DNA from: DASQHM01 sp035632095
GTDB lineage: Bacteria > Pseudomonadota > Alphaproteobacteria > Ferrovibrionales > Ferrovibrionaceae
Reading direction: 5' to 3'
DNA: 15,260 bases
Assembly: GCA_035632095.1 (NCBI GenBank)
Contig: DASQHM010000160.1
Coordinates: 1 to 15,260, forward strand
The position numbers and the translations under genes are program-made. The notes under the pieces were generated by a model that saw only the letters and a list, made by a program, of their open reading frames with translations, made no database searches and was not told where the DNA came from. The stretch's first letter is position 1, and every line of letters starts with the position of its first letter. Below are positions 7,193-13,716 of the stretch, piece after piece.

Positions 7193-7600
7193 ATGAAGAT
7201 GTTTGTCGCATCTGCCGTTGCCGGTTTCCTGCTTATAGGCGGTGCCGCTTCCGCGCCGGCCGCGACCGCAATCGAATACGCGCCGGAAGGCAGCTACATG
7301 AAGCTCTCGGACAGCGGCGATTTCGCCACGACGAGGAACGAGTACGAGCACAAGGCGCGCCGCCAGATCGACGAGTGGCAACAGAAGATGAGCCGCTTTG
7401 GCGACGATGCCAAAGACACGGCGTCAAAGGCCGCCGACAGCGCGGAGGCGCGCCTCAGGGTCGCCTGGGGCGACGTGAAGCAACGTTGGGAGCAGTTGGA
7501 ATCCGCCAGTGCCGACGGCTGGGACAAGGCGCGCGCCGCCTTCGAAAAGGCTTCCAACAGGATGAAGGAAGCCTGGAACAAGGCGCATCCGGAAAAGTAG
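7193..7600 (+). CDS. Secreted or periplasmic helical hypothetical protein
   Basis: A 135-residue protein with a clear signal peptide (MKMFVASAVAGFLLIGGAAS, cleavage likely after ASA at residue 21 or a few residues later). The mature part is highly charged, free of cysteine and almost entirely helical, with repeated amphipathic stretches such as RRQIDEWQQKM, VKQRWEQLESA and FEKASNRMKEAW. This resembles apolipoprotein-like or LEA-like helices. The start is the ATG at 7193 because AAGGAGG sits 5 nt upstream; the extra 24 codons of the longer frame are not protein-like. No family is recognised with certainty. It may form an envelope-stress pair with the lipoprotein gene before it. Confidence 0.82.
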   Translation: MKMFVASAVAGFLLIGGAASAPAATAIEYAPEGSYMKLSDSGDFATTRNEYEHKARRQIDEWQQKMSRFGDDAKDTASKAADSAEARLRVAWGDVKQRWEQLESASADGWDKARAAFEKASNRMKEAWNKAHPEK

Positions 7601-7634
7601 CGGTCCCGGATCCCTCAAGGTCTATCGTGGAGCG

Positions 7635-7925
7635 TCACGCCGCCAGCAGCGCGCGAAGGATGGCTCGCCACTCGGCGTCCAGGGTTTCCTTCGCGGGCGG
7701 CTTGGCGGCGCGGGCGTACCAATAGCCGGCGTTTTCCGCGTCGCCTTCTTTTCGATGCAGATAGGCATGTACCCAGGCGCCGCTCGCGCCGTCGTCTTCC
7801 TGGGCGCAAGCATGCGCCTTGGCCCAGTCGCCGCGCGCGTCCCACCAAAGGGCCTGCAGCGCCTTGCCGAGCGCTCTCGGCGGTGCCACCTGTTGCAGCG
7901 AATGCTGAAATTCCGCCAAATCCAT
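7635..7925 (-). CDS. Conserved hypothetical protein, 96 residues, TPR-like
   Basis: A small cytoplasmic protein without signal peptide or membrane segment. The pattern LQALWWDARGDWAKAHACAQ, then GAWVHAYLHRKEGD and AGYWYARAAKP, reads like one and a half Sel1/TPR-type helical repeats, and I recognise this arrangement from a widespread uncharacterised proteobacterial family. The function is unknown. It converges with the helical-protein gene (35 nt between stops) and diverges from the VOC gene across an 80-bp spacer. No clear Shine-Dalgarno precedes the ATG; instead an inverted repeat abuts it. Confidence 0.85.
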   Translation of the reverse strand: MDLAEFQHSLQQVAPPRALGKALQALWWDARGDWAKAHACAQEDDGASGAWVHAYLHRKEGDAENAGYWYARAAKPPAKETLDAEWRAILRALLAA

Positions 7926-7939
7926 GGTTAAGACTAACC
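7926..7939. repeat. Inverted repeat GGTTA-AGAC-TAACC at the start codon of the 96-residue gene
   Basis: Five-base arms around a four-base loop lie directly upstream of the minus-strand ATG at 7925, where a ribosome binding site would be expected. It could be an operator or a hairpin that limits initiation; it is short enough to be chance. Confidence 0.3.
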
Positions 7940-8005
7940 CGTTCGCGCGGGTGGTTCCATCCGCTCGCGCAAGGCTCTAGAGTCGTGCCATCGGAGGATT
8001 GTCGC

Positions 8006-8911
8006 ATGGCGGACGCGTACGATCGGGCTGCCGAGGACGTCGGCAATATCGTGGCGCTGGAGCACGTGAATGTCCTGGTGCCGGACCAGCTTCTGGCCAC
8101 CGCGTTCTACGTGAGCGCCCTCGGCCTGACGCGCGACCCCTACTTGATGACCGGCACCGACAACATGTGGATCAATGTCGGCCGCAGCCAGTTCCATCTG
8201 CCCACCGGCCAGCCGCAGGTGCTGCGCGGGCATGTGGGCCTGGTGGTGCCGAGCCGCGAGGCGCTGCTGAGGCGCCTGAACCGCCTGAAGCCCGCGCTCG
8301 CCGGCACCGCCTTCGCTTGGGCCGAGCACAACACCCATGTCGAGGTGACGAGTCCGTGGGGCAATCGCCTGCACATGCACGAACCGGAGCCGCGCTTCGG
8401 CCGCATCACGCTCGGCATGCCGTATGTGGTGTTCGACGTTCCGCCGGGGACCGCTCCCGGCATCGCGCGATTCTATGGGCAGATCCTGGGTGCGCCGGCG
8501 ATCGTCGAGGGCGGCGGCCCGGACCGCGAGGCGCGCGTGTCGCTCGGCGGCGAGCAGACGCTGATCTACCGCGAGACCGAACGGCCGTTGCCGGATTACG
8601 ACGGGCATCACATCCAGATCTACATCGCCGACTTTTCCGGCCCGCATCGCCGGCTGCAGAAGCGGGGCCTGGTCAGCGAGGAAAGCGATCAACACCAATA
8701 CCGCTTCACCGACATCGTCGATCCCGACGACGGCCGGCTCCTCTACACCGTCGAGCACGAGGTGCGCAGCACCCGCCATCCCATGTACGCGCGGCCGCTG
8801 GTGAACCGCAACCCGGCGCAGAACAACCGCAACTACGCGCCGGGCCATGATGCATGGACATGGTCCATGCCTCATGCGGATTCGCCCAGGCGCGACGGCG
8901 GCACGCCGTAA
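8006..8911 (+). CDS. VOC-superfamily protein (glyoxalase / type I extradiol dioxygenase fold)
   Basis: A 301-residue protein with two successive VOC modules. The first starts at IVALEHVNVLVPD (H20) and the second at GMPYVVFDVPPG. Later come GHHIQIYIADF and LLYTVEHEV, which supply histidine and glutamate at positions usual for metal ligands in this fold. These enzymes use a divalent metal for dioxygenation, isomerisation or glutathione chemistry; the reaction here cannot be told from sequence. The start is the ATG at 8006, after GGAGGA with 7 nt spacing; the frame is open further upstream but crosses the divergent gene. It is followed after 15 nt by a flavin hydroxylase gene, suggesting a joint role in degrading an aromatic or heterocyclic compound. 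Confidence 0.88.
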   Translation: MADAYDRAAEDVGNIVALEHVNVLVPDQLLATAFYVSALGLTRDPYLMTGTDNMWINVGRSQFHLPTGQPQVLRGHVGLVVPSREALLRRLNRLKPALAGTAFAWAEHNTHVEVTSPWGNRLHMHEPEPRFGRITLGMPYVVFDVPPGTAPGIARFYGQILGAPAIVEGGGPDREARVSLGGEQTLIYRETERPLPDYDGHHIQIYIADFSGPHRRLQKRGLVSEESDQHQYRFTDIVDPDDGRLLYTVEHEVRSTRHPMYARPLVNRNPAQNNRNYAPGHDAWTWSMPHADSPRRDGGTP

Positions 8912-8926
8912 CGTGCGGACGTTGCC

Positions 8927-10138
8927 ATGACCATGGACCGCCAAGCGCTCGCCGGCGGTCACGGCGCGGCCGGAGCCCGGCATCTGGCGCTGGTCGAGAG
9001 CGTATTGCCGGTCATCGCCGCCAACGCCGAACGCGCCGACCGCGAACGGCGGCTGACGGCGGAAATGGTCGCGGCGCTGCACGGCGCCAAGCTCTATCGC
9101 ATGCTGTTGCCGAAGCCGTTCGATGGTTTGGAAATCGACCCGCTGACCTTCGTGCAGGTAATCGAGGCGATTGCCAAGGTCGATGCCAGCACCGCCTGGT
9201 GCCTCTGCCAGAACGCGGTCTGCGCCATGACGTCGGCGTTCATCGCGCCGGAAACCGCCACGCGCATCTTCGCCCGCGAGCACACCGCCGTGTTGGCGTG
9301 GGGGCCGGGTCCGAAGGCGCGCGCCGTCGCCGTCGACGGCGGCTATCGCATCGACGGCACTTTCACCTTCGCCAGCGGCGGCCGGCAGGCCACCTGGCTC
9401 GGCGGCTTCTGCCCCATCGTCGGCGCCGACGGCCAATTTTCGCGCGACGCCGACGGCGCGGTGATCGGCCGCACCATGCTGTTCCCCGCGTCGAGCGCCA
9501 CGTTCGAGGACGTGTGGGAGGTGATCGGATTGCGCGGCACGGCGAGCGACAGCTTCACCGTGACCGGCTTGTTCGTGCCGCAGGATTGCACCGTGGCGCG
9601 CGACGATCAGGCCGAACGCCGCTACGGCGGCCAGCTTTACGCCCTGCCGACCAACAGCATGTTCGCCTGCGGCTTCGCCTGCCTGTCGCTCGGCCTCGCG
9701 CGCAGCCTGCTCGATGCCTTCGTCGGTCTCGCCGGCGACAAGACGCCGCGCGGCAGCCGCCAAGTGCTGCGCGACAACGCCGTGGTGCATGCCGAGGTGG
9801 CCGAGGCGGAGGCGCGGCTGCGGGCCGCGCGCAGCTATATCCTCGGCACGCTCGGCGACATCTGGGCGCAAGCGCAGCGCGACGGCGCGCGCGGGCTCAC
9901 CCTCGATCAGCGCATGACCATTCGCCTCGCCGCCACCTTCACCATCCAACAGGCCGTGCAGGTCGCCGACATGGCCTATCACGCGGCCGGCGCCACGGCG
10001 ATTTTCGCCGGCCAGCCGTTCGAGCGCCGCTTCCGCGACATGCATACGGTTGCGCAGCAGGTGCAGGGCCGCCGCGCCCATTTCGAAACCGTGGGCCGCT
10101 TCATGTTCGGCCTCGAGCCCGACAAGACCTTCATCTGA
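8927..10138 (+). CDS. Acyl-CoA dehydrogenase-family flavin-dependent monooxygenase
   Basis: A 403-residue protein with the acyl-CoA dehydrogenase fold. The N-terminal helical domain spans about 1-120 (with FVQVIEAIAKVDASTAWCL), the middle beta domain about 125-235 (GGYRIDGTFTFASGG, then IGLRGTASDSFTVTGLFVP) and the Acyl-CoA_dh_2-type C-terminal domain about 245-395 (FERRFRDMHTVAQQVQGRRAHF). This architecture is that of the HsaA, HpaH, DszC and indole-acetate monooxygenase group, which hydroxylates aromatics using reduced flavin from a partner reductase, rather than of true fatty-acyl dehydrogenases. No reductase is present nearby. It begins 15 nt after the VOC stop with a weak ribosome binding site, so translation may be coupled. 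The substrate is unknown. Confidence 0.88.
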   Translation: MTMDRQALAGGHGAAGARHLALVESVLPVIAANAERADRERRLTAEMVAALHGAKLYRMLLPKPFDGLEIDPLTFVQVIEAIAKVDASTAWCLCQNAVCAMTSAFIAPETATRIFAREHTAVLAWGPGPKARAVAVDGGYRIDGTFTFASGGRQATWLGGFCPIVGADGQFSRDADGAVIGRTMLFPASSATFEDVWEVIGLRGTASDSFTVTGLFVPQDCTVARDDQAERRYGGQLYALPTNSMFACGFACLSLGLARSLLDAFVGLAGDKTPRGSRQVLRDNAVVHAEVAEAEARLRAARSYILGTLGDIWAQAQRDGARGLTLDQRMTIRLAATFTIQQAVQVADMAYHAAGATAIFAGQPFERRFRDMHTVAQQVQGRRAHFETVGRFMFGLEPDKTFI

Positions 10139-10196
10139 GCGCTTAACTTCGTCTCCCGTAATCGGTTGATTTGATTGCGAGTTGTTCTCGCGAATA

Positions 10197-10220
10197 GGAA
10201 AATTGTCTTGACAATGTTCC
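10197..10220. promoter_or_regulatory. Imperfect palindrome over the toxin promoter -35 (candidate operator)
   Basis: Left arm GGAAAATTGT (10197-10206), centre CTTG, right arm ACAATGTTCC (10211-10220). The 10-bp arms match with one mismatch. The -35 hexamer TTGACA lies inside, so a bound dimer would block transcription. No regulator gene is adjacent. Confidence 0.5.
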
Positions 10221-10236
10221 CTATTTGTTCTATGAT
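10208..10236 (+). promoter_or_regulatory. Strong sigma70-type promoter of the toxin cassette
   Basis: TTGACA (10208-10213), exactly 17 nt, then TATGAT (10231-10236): six of six and five of six consensus bases at ideal spacing. Transcription should start near 10243-10244, which places the TTG codon at 10225 upstream of the transcript and rules it out as the toxin start. Confidence 0.75.
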
Positions 10237-10243
10237 GCAAATC

Positions 10244-10267
10244 ATGAGCAGAGACGTTTGCAAATGA
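10244..10267 (+). CDS. Possible 7-codon leader peptide MSRDVCK ahead of the toxin
   Basis: ATG AGC AGA GAC GTT TGC AAA TGA begins at or one base after the expected transcription start and its TGA overlaps the toxin ATG as ATGA. If translated as a leaderless frame it would deliver ribosomes to the toxin start, which lacks a good Shine-Dalgarno. It is a coordinate coincidence that merits testing, not an established gene. Confidence 0.25.
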   Translation: MSRDVCK

Positions 10268-11319
10268 CCCAAGCCCGTCCGTTTGCCCCGCACGGGCACA
10301 ACGTGCTGTCGCGCGGCGAAGTGCTGGTGCGCCACACGCCTGCGGCGCTCATCCACATCGGCTTCGGCCCGCCGCCGGAGATTATTGCGGAACGCCGTCC
10401 GTTGGCGCGCGACTACGACCCCAATCAACCGCGCGACGACCATGGACGCTGGACCGGCGAAGGCAATGGCGAGACAACGGGCGGAGCCGGTTTCGTCGCG
10501 CCCGGAGCGGGCGCGGCGGCAGAGGTTGCGACCGAACCGAAGCCTCTCCCCCGTTGGCCTTGGCTCATCGCTGCGGAAATTCTGCTTCGTCCGACCAACA
10601 AATTCCTTCACGAGTCCGGCCCGGTCCCCGGCCGCCCCGACCTCAGCTATTCGGTCGACGAAGGCGTGCTCAATGTCTGGCAGAAGGACGACCAGGGAAA
10701 TTTGACGCCGGCCTGCCAGGGCCGCATGGATGAGGACGGTGCCTACCGTGACGAAGACGGCAATGTCATCGCGCAACGGACCGACAAGGGCATCGTCCTA
10801 AATCCCGCTGCCCTGCCGGCGCCGGTACCTTCGACTACGACGACATCGGATTATAACGCTCAATCTGCCGGACAGCCGGCTGACGATGAGCCAAAACTAT
10901 GTCCGGACAAGAGCAAGGACCGAAGCAATACGAATTCGGCACGTGCGATCGCGTATCAACACTACATCACCGGTGTTGAGCCGGGATTGGCCTATGAACT
11001 GACCGGAATCGTCGATGGCAAACCAAAGACCATGAGCTTTGATGGTTGCCGAAAAACCGACGGCACAATGATCGAAGCGAAAGGGCCCGGCTACGAGAAA
11101 CACATGACCAGCGATGATCAATTCGAATATTGGTTCGAAGGAGACAAAGAAATAAAGGATCAGATGAGCCAACAATCCCAAATAGCCGCGCCGCGAATGG
11201 TGGAATGGTATTTCGCCGAAGAGCGGGTCGCCAATTACTATCGCAAATATGCAGAGGAAAAACATCTAACTAACATCGTCGTCATCTACAAACCGCCGCC
11301 AAAGCAACCCGCACAATGA
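10264..11319 (+). CDS. Polymorphic toxin with C-terminal Tox-REase-5-like nuclease domain
   Basis: A 351-residue protein. Residues 1-60 are short and variable and contain the motif DYDPNQPRDDHGRWTG (50-65). Residues 65-220 are low-complexity, rich in Pro, Gly and acidic residues. The C-terminal domain (about 225-345) reads like the restriction-endonuclease-fold toxin 5 family: YQHYITGVEPGLAYEL, then FDG (D260), EAKG (E271, K273) and WYFAEERVANYYRK. D260 with E271-x-K273 would be the PD-(D/E)xK metal site, predicting DNA cleavage. No signal peptide, PAAR, VgrG or other trafficking domain is visible, so the route of export is unknown. The start is the ATG at 10264, the first ATG in this frame after the predicted transcription start. 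The stop overlaps the next start (ATGA). The toxin domain is markedly poorer in G+C than the N-terminal half. Confidence 0.82.
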   Translation: MTQARPFAPHGHNVLSRGEVLVRHTPAALIHIGFGPPPEIIAERRPLARDYDPNQPRDDHGRWTGEGNGETTGGAGFVAPGAGAAAEVATEPKPLPRWPWLIAAEILLRPTNKFLHESGPVPGRPDLSYSVDEGVLNVWQKDDQGNLTPACQGRMDEDGAYRDEDGNVIAQRTDKGIVLNPAALPAPVPSTTTTSDYNAQSAGQPADDEPKLCPDKSKDRSNTNSARAIAYQHYITGVEPGLAYELTGIVDGKPKTMSFDGCRKTDGTMIEAKGPGYEKHMTSDDQFEYWFEGDKEIKDQMSQQSQIAAPRMVEWYFAEERVANYYRKYAEEKHLTNIVVIYKPPPKQPAQ

Positions 11320-12053
11320 GCAAATTTTCCACCCACACACTTGTCGCATATTGGGGCCCGCGCGAGGAAACCGCGCGGGAATGCGCCAATCGCCTAGCGC
11401 ACATGATTGACGATTTGGCAGCTCTTCACCCAGCGTTCGCGCGGTGGATGAATAAGGCATATACGCTGGAAGAGGCGTATTCGCCGTTTTGCAAGATGCC
11501 CCCTGTTCTCGACGAGTTGACAGTGAAGTTCGAGCAGAACCGGCACACCTACGACGACCCGCGCGATCCTATACGCGAATTAGGCTTCTCACTTGCCGCG
11601 TGGAATGGCCTCAACCGGCCTCAAGGGGTGTCATTGAGCGTTCAAGCTGCTGCGTTTGTGGTGACTCGGCCTTATCCGAACCACGCTTCCATGCAATTCG
11701 CTCCGAGAGGATCCGGAAATGAGGATTTGATCGCAGCGGCCAATATGGAATCGGCAATGCGCATCATGGTGGCAGCCTGGCAGCCTGTATGGATGGGCCT
11801 ATCCAGCGCCGCATATGGACGCCACCTGACCGACTACAAGGGTCCGACAAAACATCCCTGGGCCGGCTGGATGACGTATCTCTCAGAATCGCTGGCAAAG
11901 AAAGTCACGCCGCCGCCATCGGCCATCGTTGAGCGCACGCCTGACGGTGGAATGTTGCTTATCGCGACCAGGGAACCGTTTGACGATGAAGACCCCGCGC
12001 ACCTTGCCGCCGCCGACGCGATCCAGGCAGCGCTCAAGCCGGTGCAGCGTTAG
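11316..12053 (+). CDS. Immunity protein, Imm52-like (copy 1)
   Basis: A 245-residue cytoplasmic protein without signal peptide or membrane helix. Its ATG overlaps the toxin TGA (ATGA), the usual toxin-immunity arrangement for coupled translation. The conserved blocks are YWGPREETARECANRL near the start, PWAGWMTYLS at 181-190 and ERTPDGGMLLIATR from 206. I identify it as the Imm52 family, which is known to accompany Tox-REase-5 toxins; this comes from memory of the family and gene order. It should bind and neutralise the adjacent nuclease domain. The paralog immediately downstream shares the C-terminal 66 residues without gaps (40 identities by my count). Confidence 0.8.
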   Translation: MSKFSTHTLVAYWGPREETARECANRLAHMIDDLAALHPAFARWMNKAYTLEEAYSPFCKMPPVLDELTVKFEQNRHTYDDPRDPIRELGFSLAAWNGLNRPQGVSLSVQAAAFVVTRPYPNHASMQFAPRGSGNEDLIAAANMESAMRIMVAAWQPVWMGLSSAAYGRHLTDYKGPTKHPWAGWMTYLSESLAKKVTPPPSAIVERTPDGGMLLIATREPFDDEDPAHLAAADAIQAALKPVQR

Positions 12054-12064
12054 AACGGTTCTTT

Positions 12065-12832
12065 ATGGCGCTTCCGCCCCGTCTCGATCCGCGAATCAAC
12101 GGCAGCCCGTTGTCGATCAAGGCGCTCTGGGGGCCGCGCAAAGAGGACCTTCGCGCTTGCGCACTTCGTTTTGCCGCCTTGCTCGACGGATTGACGGCGC
12201 TGAATCCGATATTCAAGCGTTGGACGGCGGAATCCCGTTGGACCATGGCGACGACGCGGCGCTACCCGCCGCCGCAAACGCCGGGTTCGCTCGCCGGCCT
12301 GATTGAGCGCGGCGAGCGCTTCCAGTACGGCGACCAGTCGATCGAGCCGCAATACGGCTATTGCATCAGTGCGGAAAGCGGCAAGGAGAATCATCGCACG
12401 ATTCGCGTGTCCGCCGACGTCGGCAACTACGTGTCGACGCGACCGGATTGCAACTACGTCTCGCTGTTCTTTGTGGGGCGCAGCCCGGGAAATCGGGACT
12501 TGATTCGGCCCAGCTTCCTGCGGCAAGCGCTGTTGGTGTGCGTCGCCACTTGGCGGCCCGATTGGGCTTCGGTCGAACTAGTGCATTACGCCAGACGTTG
12601 GAACACTTCGCTGCATTCCTTTCCCGACAAACAGCCTTGGGCCGGCTGGATGACCTACCTTTCCGCGCCACTTGCCGAGCGGATCGTGCCGCCCGCTTTG
12701 GTCGCGTCCGAGAGAACGCCCGACGGCGGGCTGCTGATGCTGGCCACCAGGCAACAATTCGACGTAACGCTGCCGCCCCACGTCGCCGCAACGGATGCGA
12801 TCCAGGCAGGGTTAAGGCCGATTCAACGATAG
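12065..12832 (+). CDS. Immunity protein, Imm52-like (copy 2, paralog)
   Basis: A 255-residue paralog of the preceding gene, 11 nt downstream. It shares LWGPRKEDLRACALRFAALL near the N-terminus, PWAGWMTYLS at 191-200 and ERTPDGGLLMLATR in the C-terminal part, but the central 100 residues differ strongly. Its N-terminus is about nine residues longer. No good Shine-Dalgarno precedes the ATG, so it probably depends on translation of copy 1. It may give protection against a variant toxin made by related strains, or be a spare copy. Its base composition is closer to the genome average than that of the toxin domain. Confidence 0.78.
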   Translation: MALPPRLDPRINGSPLSIKALWGPRKEDLRACALRFAALLDGLTALNPIFKRWTAESRWTMATTRRYPPPQTPGSLAGLIERGERFQYGDQSIEPQYGYCISAESGKENHRTIRVSADVGNYVSTRPDCNYVSLFFVGRSPGNRDLIRPSFLRQALLVCVATWRPDWASVELVHYARRWNTSLHSFPDKQPWAGWMTYLSAPLAERIVPPALVASERTPDGGLLMLATRQQFDVTLPPHVAATDAIQAGLRPIQR

Positions 12833-12860
12833 CCGCCGTTCTCGAAGGAAAGCCGCATCC

Positions 12861-13625
12861 ATGTCCGATTGGTCTTTGAACCTGTTTCCGGTCGACGTAA
12901 GGGCGCCGATCCCCGATCTGACTAGCCTCCGCAATCAACTCGTTGCGCGCGGCTTCATGCTGGAGCCCCGAGGCCGAAATATTCCAAGTGAAACGTTGTT
13001 CCAACTGTGGAACGCCGTCGAAGCGCTCAAGCCGGAACTTGGTGAGCATCGATTTCCCTTCGAAAATGCGAACGCGCCACTTGTCATCGGGCTATTGAGG
13101 TCTGTGGGGATCGTGCCGCGCGACCTGGAGTTCGATTTTGAGACTCTTTTGATCTCCGAATTCGTGAACGGCTTGCGGGCCGGCGGCACTTTGCCTTTGA
13201 CTTTCGTATTCGAAAGCGAAAAAGAATTCCTTTCAGGCCCTCTGTTCGGCGAATTTGCGAACGGTCTTGTCGATGAGTTGTTTTGTGAATCCGACACCTA
13301 CATCACGCTCCGAACAAGCGATCGCGTCTCGATCCTGATCGGCGGCGAAGTCGACCATACGCCGTTCATTCCGAACACCGACCGCAAGGTCGAGGATTGG
13401 ATCGGTTTCATCGACCGATGGTACGAGGACCAAAATGAGCGTTGGATCGACCCCGAGACTGGCCGGGCTTACGACCTATTGGAATTGGACTGGCACTACA
13501 CGCTCGGCGCCGCGCGCTGGTGGATCAAAATCTTTCGCGGCGGCTGGAAGAATCCTGAAAAGGCCTGCGCCTTCATCGAAGAGCTGACCGGATTGCCCAT
13601 GACCTATTGCTGGACTCACATCTGA
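12861..13625 (+). CDS. Unrecognised 254-residue protein at the end of the toxin-immunity cassette
   Basis: I do not recognise this protein. It is cytoplasmic by appearance, acidic, without signal peptide, membrane helix or enzyme motif. The short phrases EFVNGL (100-105) and EFANGL (131-136) are similar to each other, and the C-terminal third is rich in tryptophan and tyrosine (WIGFIDRWYED, DWHYTLGAARWWIKIF). AAGGAAAG stands about 10 nt before the ATG. It follows the second immunity gene by 28 nt on the same strand, so it is likely part of the same transcript. Position, size, acidity and compositional unevenness resemble orphan immunity genes that collect behind polymorphic toxins; that reading is inference. 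It could equally be an unrelated cargo gene. Confidence 0.75.
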   Translation: MSDWSLNLFPVDVRAPIPDLTSLRNQLVARGFMLEPRGRNIPSETLFQLWNAVEALKPELGEHRFPFENANAPLVIGLLRSVGIVPRDLEFDFETLLISEFVNGLRAGGTLPLTFVFESEKEFLSGPLFGEFANGLVDELFCESDTYITLRTSDRVSILIGGEVDHTPFIPNTDRKVEDWIGFIDRWYEDQNERWIDPETGRAYDLLELDWHYTLGAARWWIKIFRGGWKNPEKACAFIEELTGLPMTYCWTHI

Positions 13626-13663
13626 TACCCCGCCACGCGCCCGCCATTGCCCGCCGTCGAATT

Positions 13664-13681
13664 GTCCCGTAGCGTCGGGAC
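13664..13681. terminator. Hairpin between the toxin cassette and the CoA-transferase gene
   Basis: GTCCCG, loop TAGCGT, CGGGAC: a perfect 6-bp GC-rich stem. No T-run follows, so it is at best a weak terminator or a structure in the leader of the next gene. Confidence 0.25.
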
Positions 13682-13716
13682 CGGTGTCGGTGCGCGGCGG
13701 GGAGGGCCGAATTTCC

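Noticed and set aside
7934..10240. A 768-codon open frame on the minus strand opposite the VOC and hydroxylase genes
   Set aside because: It is an antisense shadow in GC-rich DNA. The composition is extreme in Ala, Arg and His, there is no ribosome binding site or family motif, and both plus-strand genes underneath are clear.
10225..10263. TTG at 10225 as the toxin start
   Set aside because: It lies within the promoter, between the -35 and -10 hexamers, so it would not be in the transcript. The ATG at 10264 is used instead.
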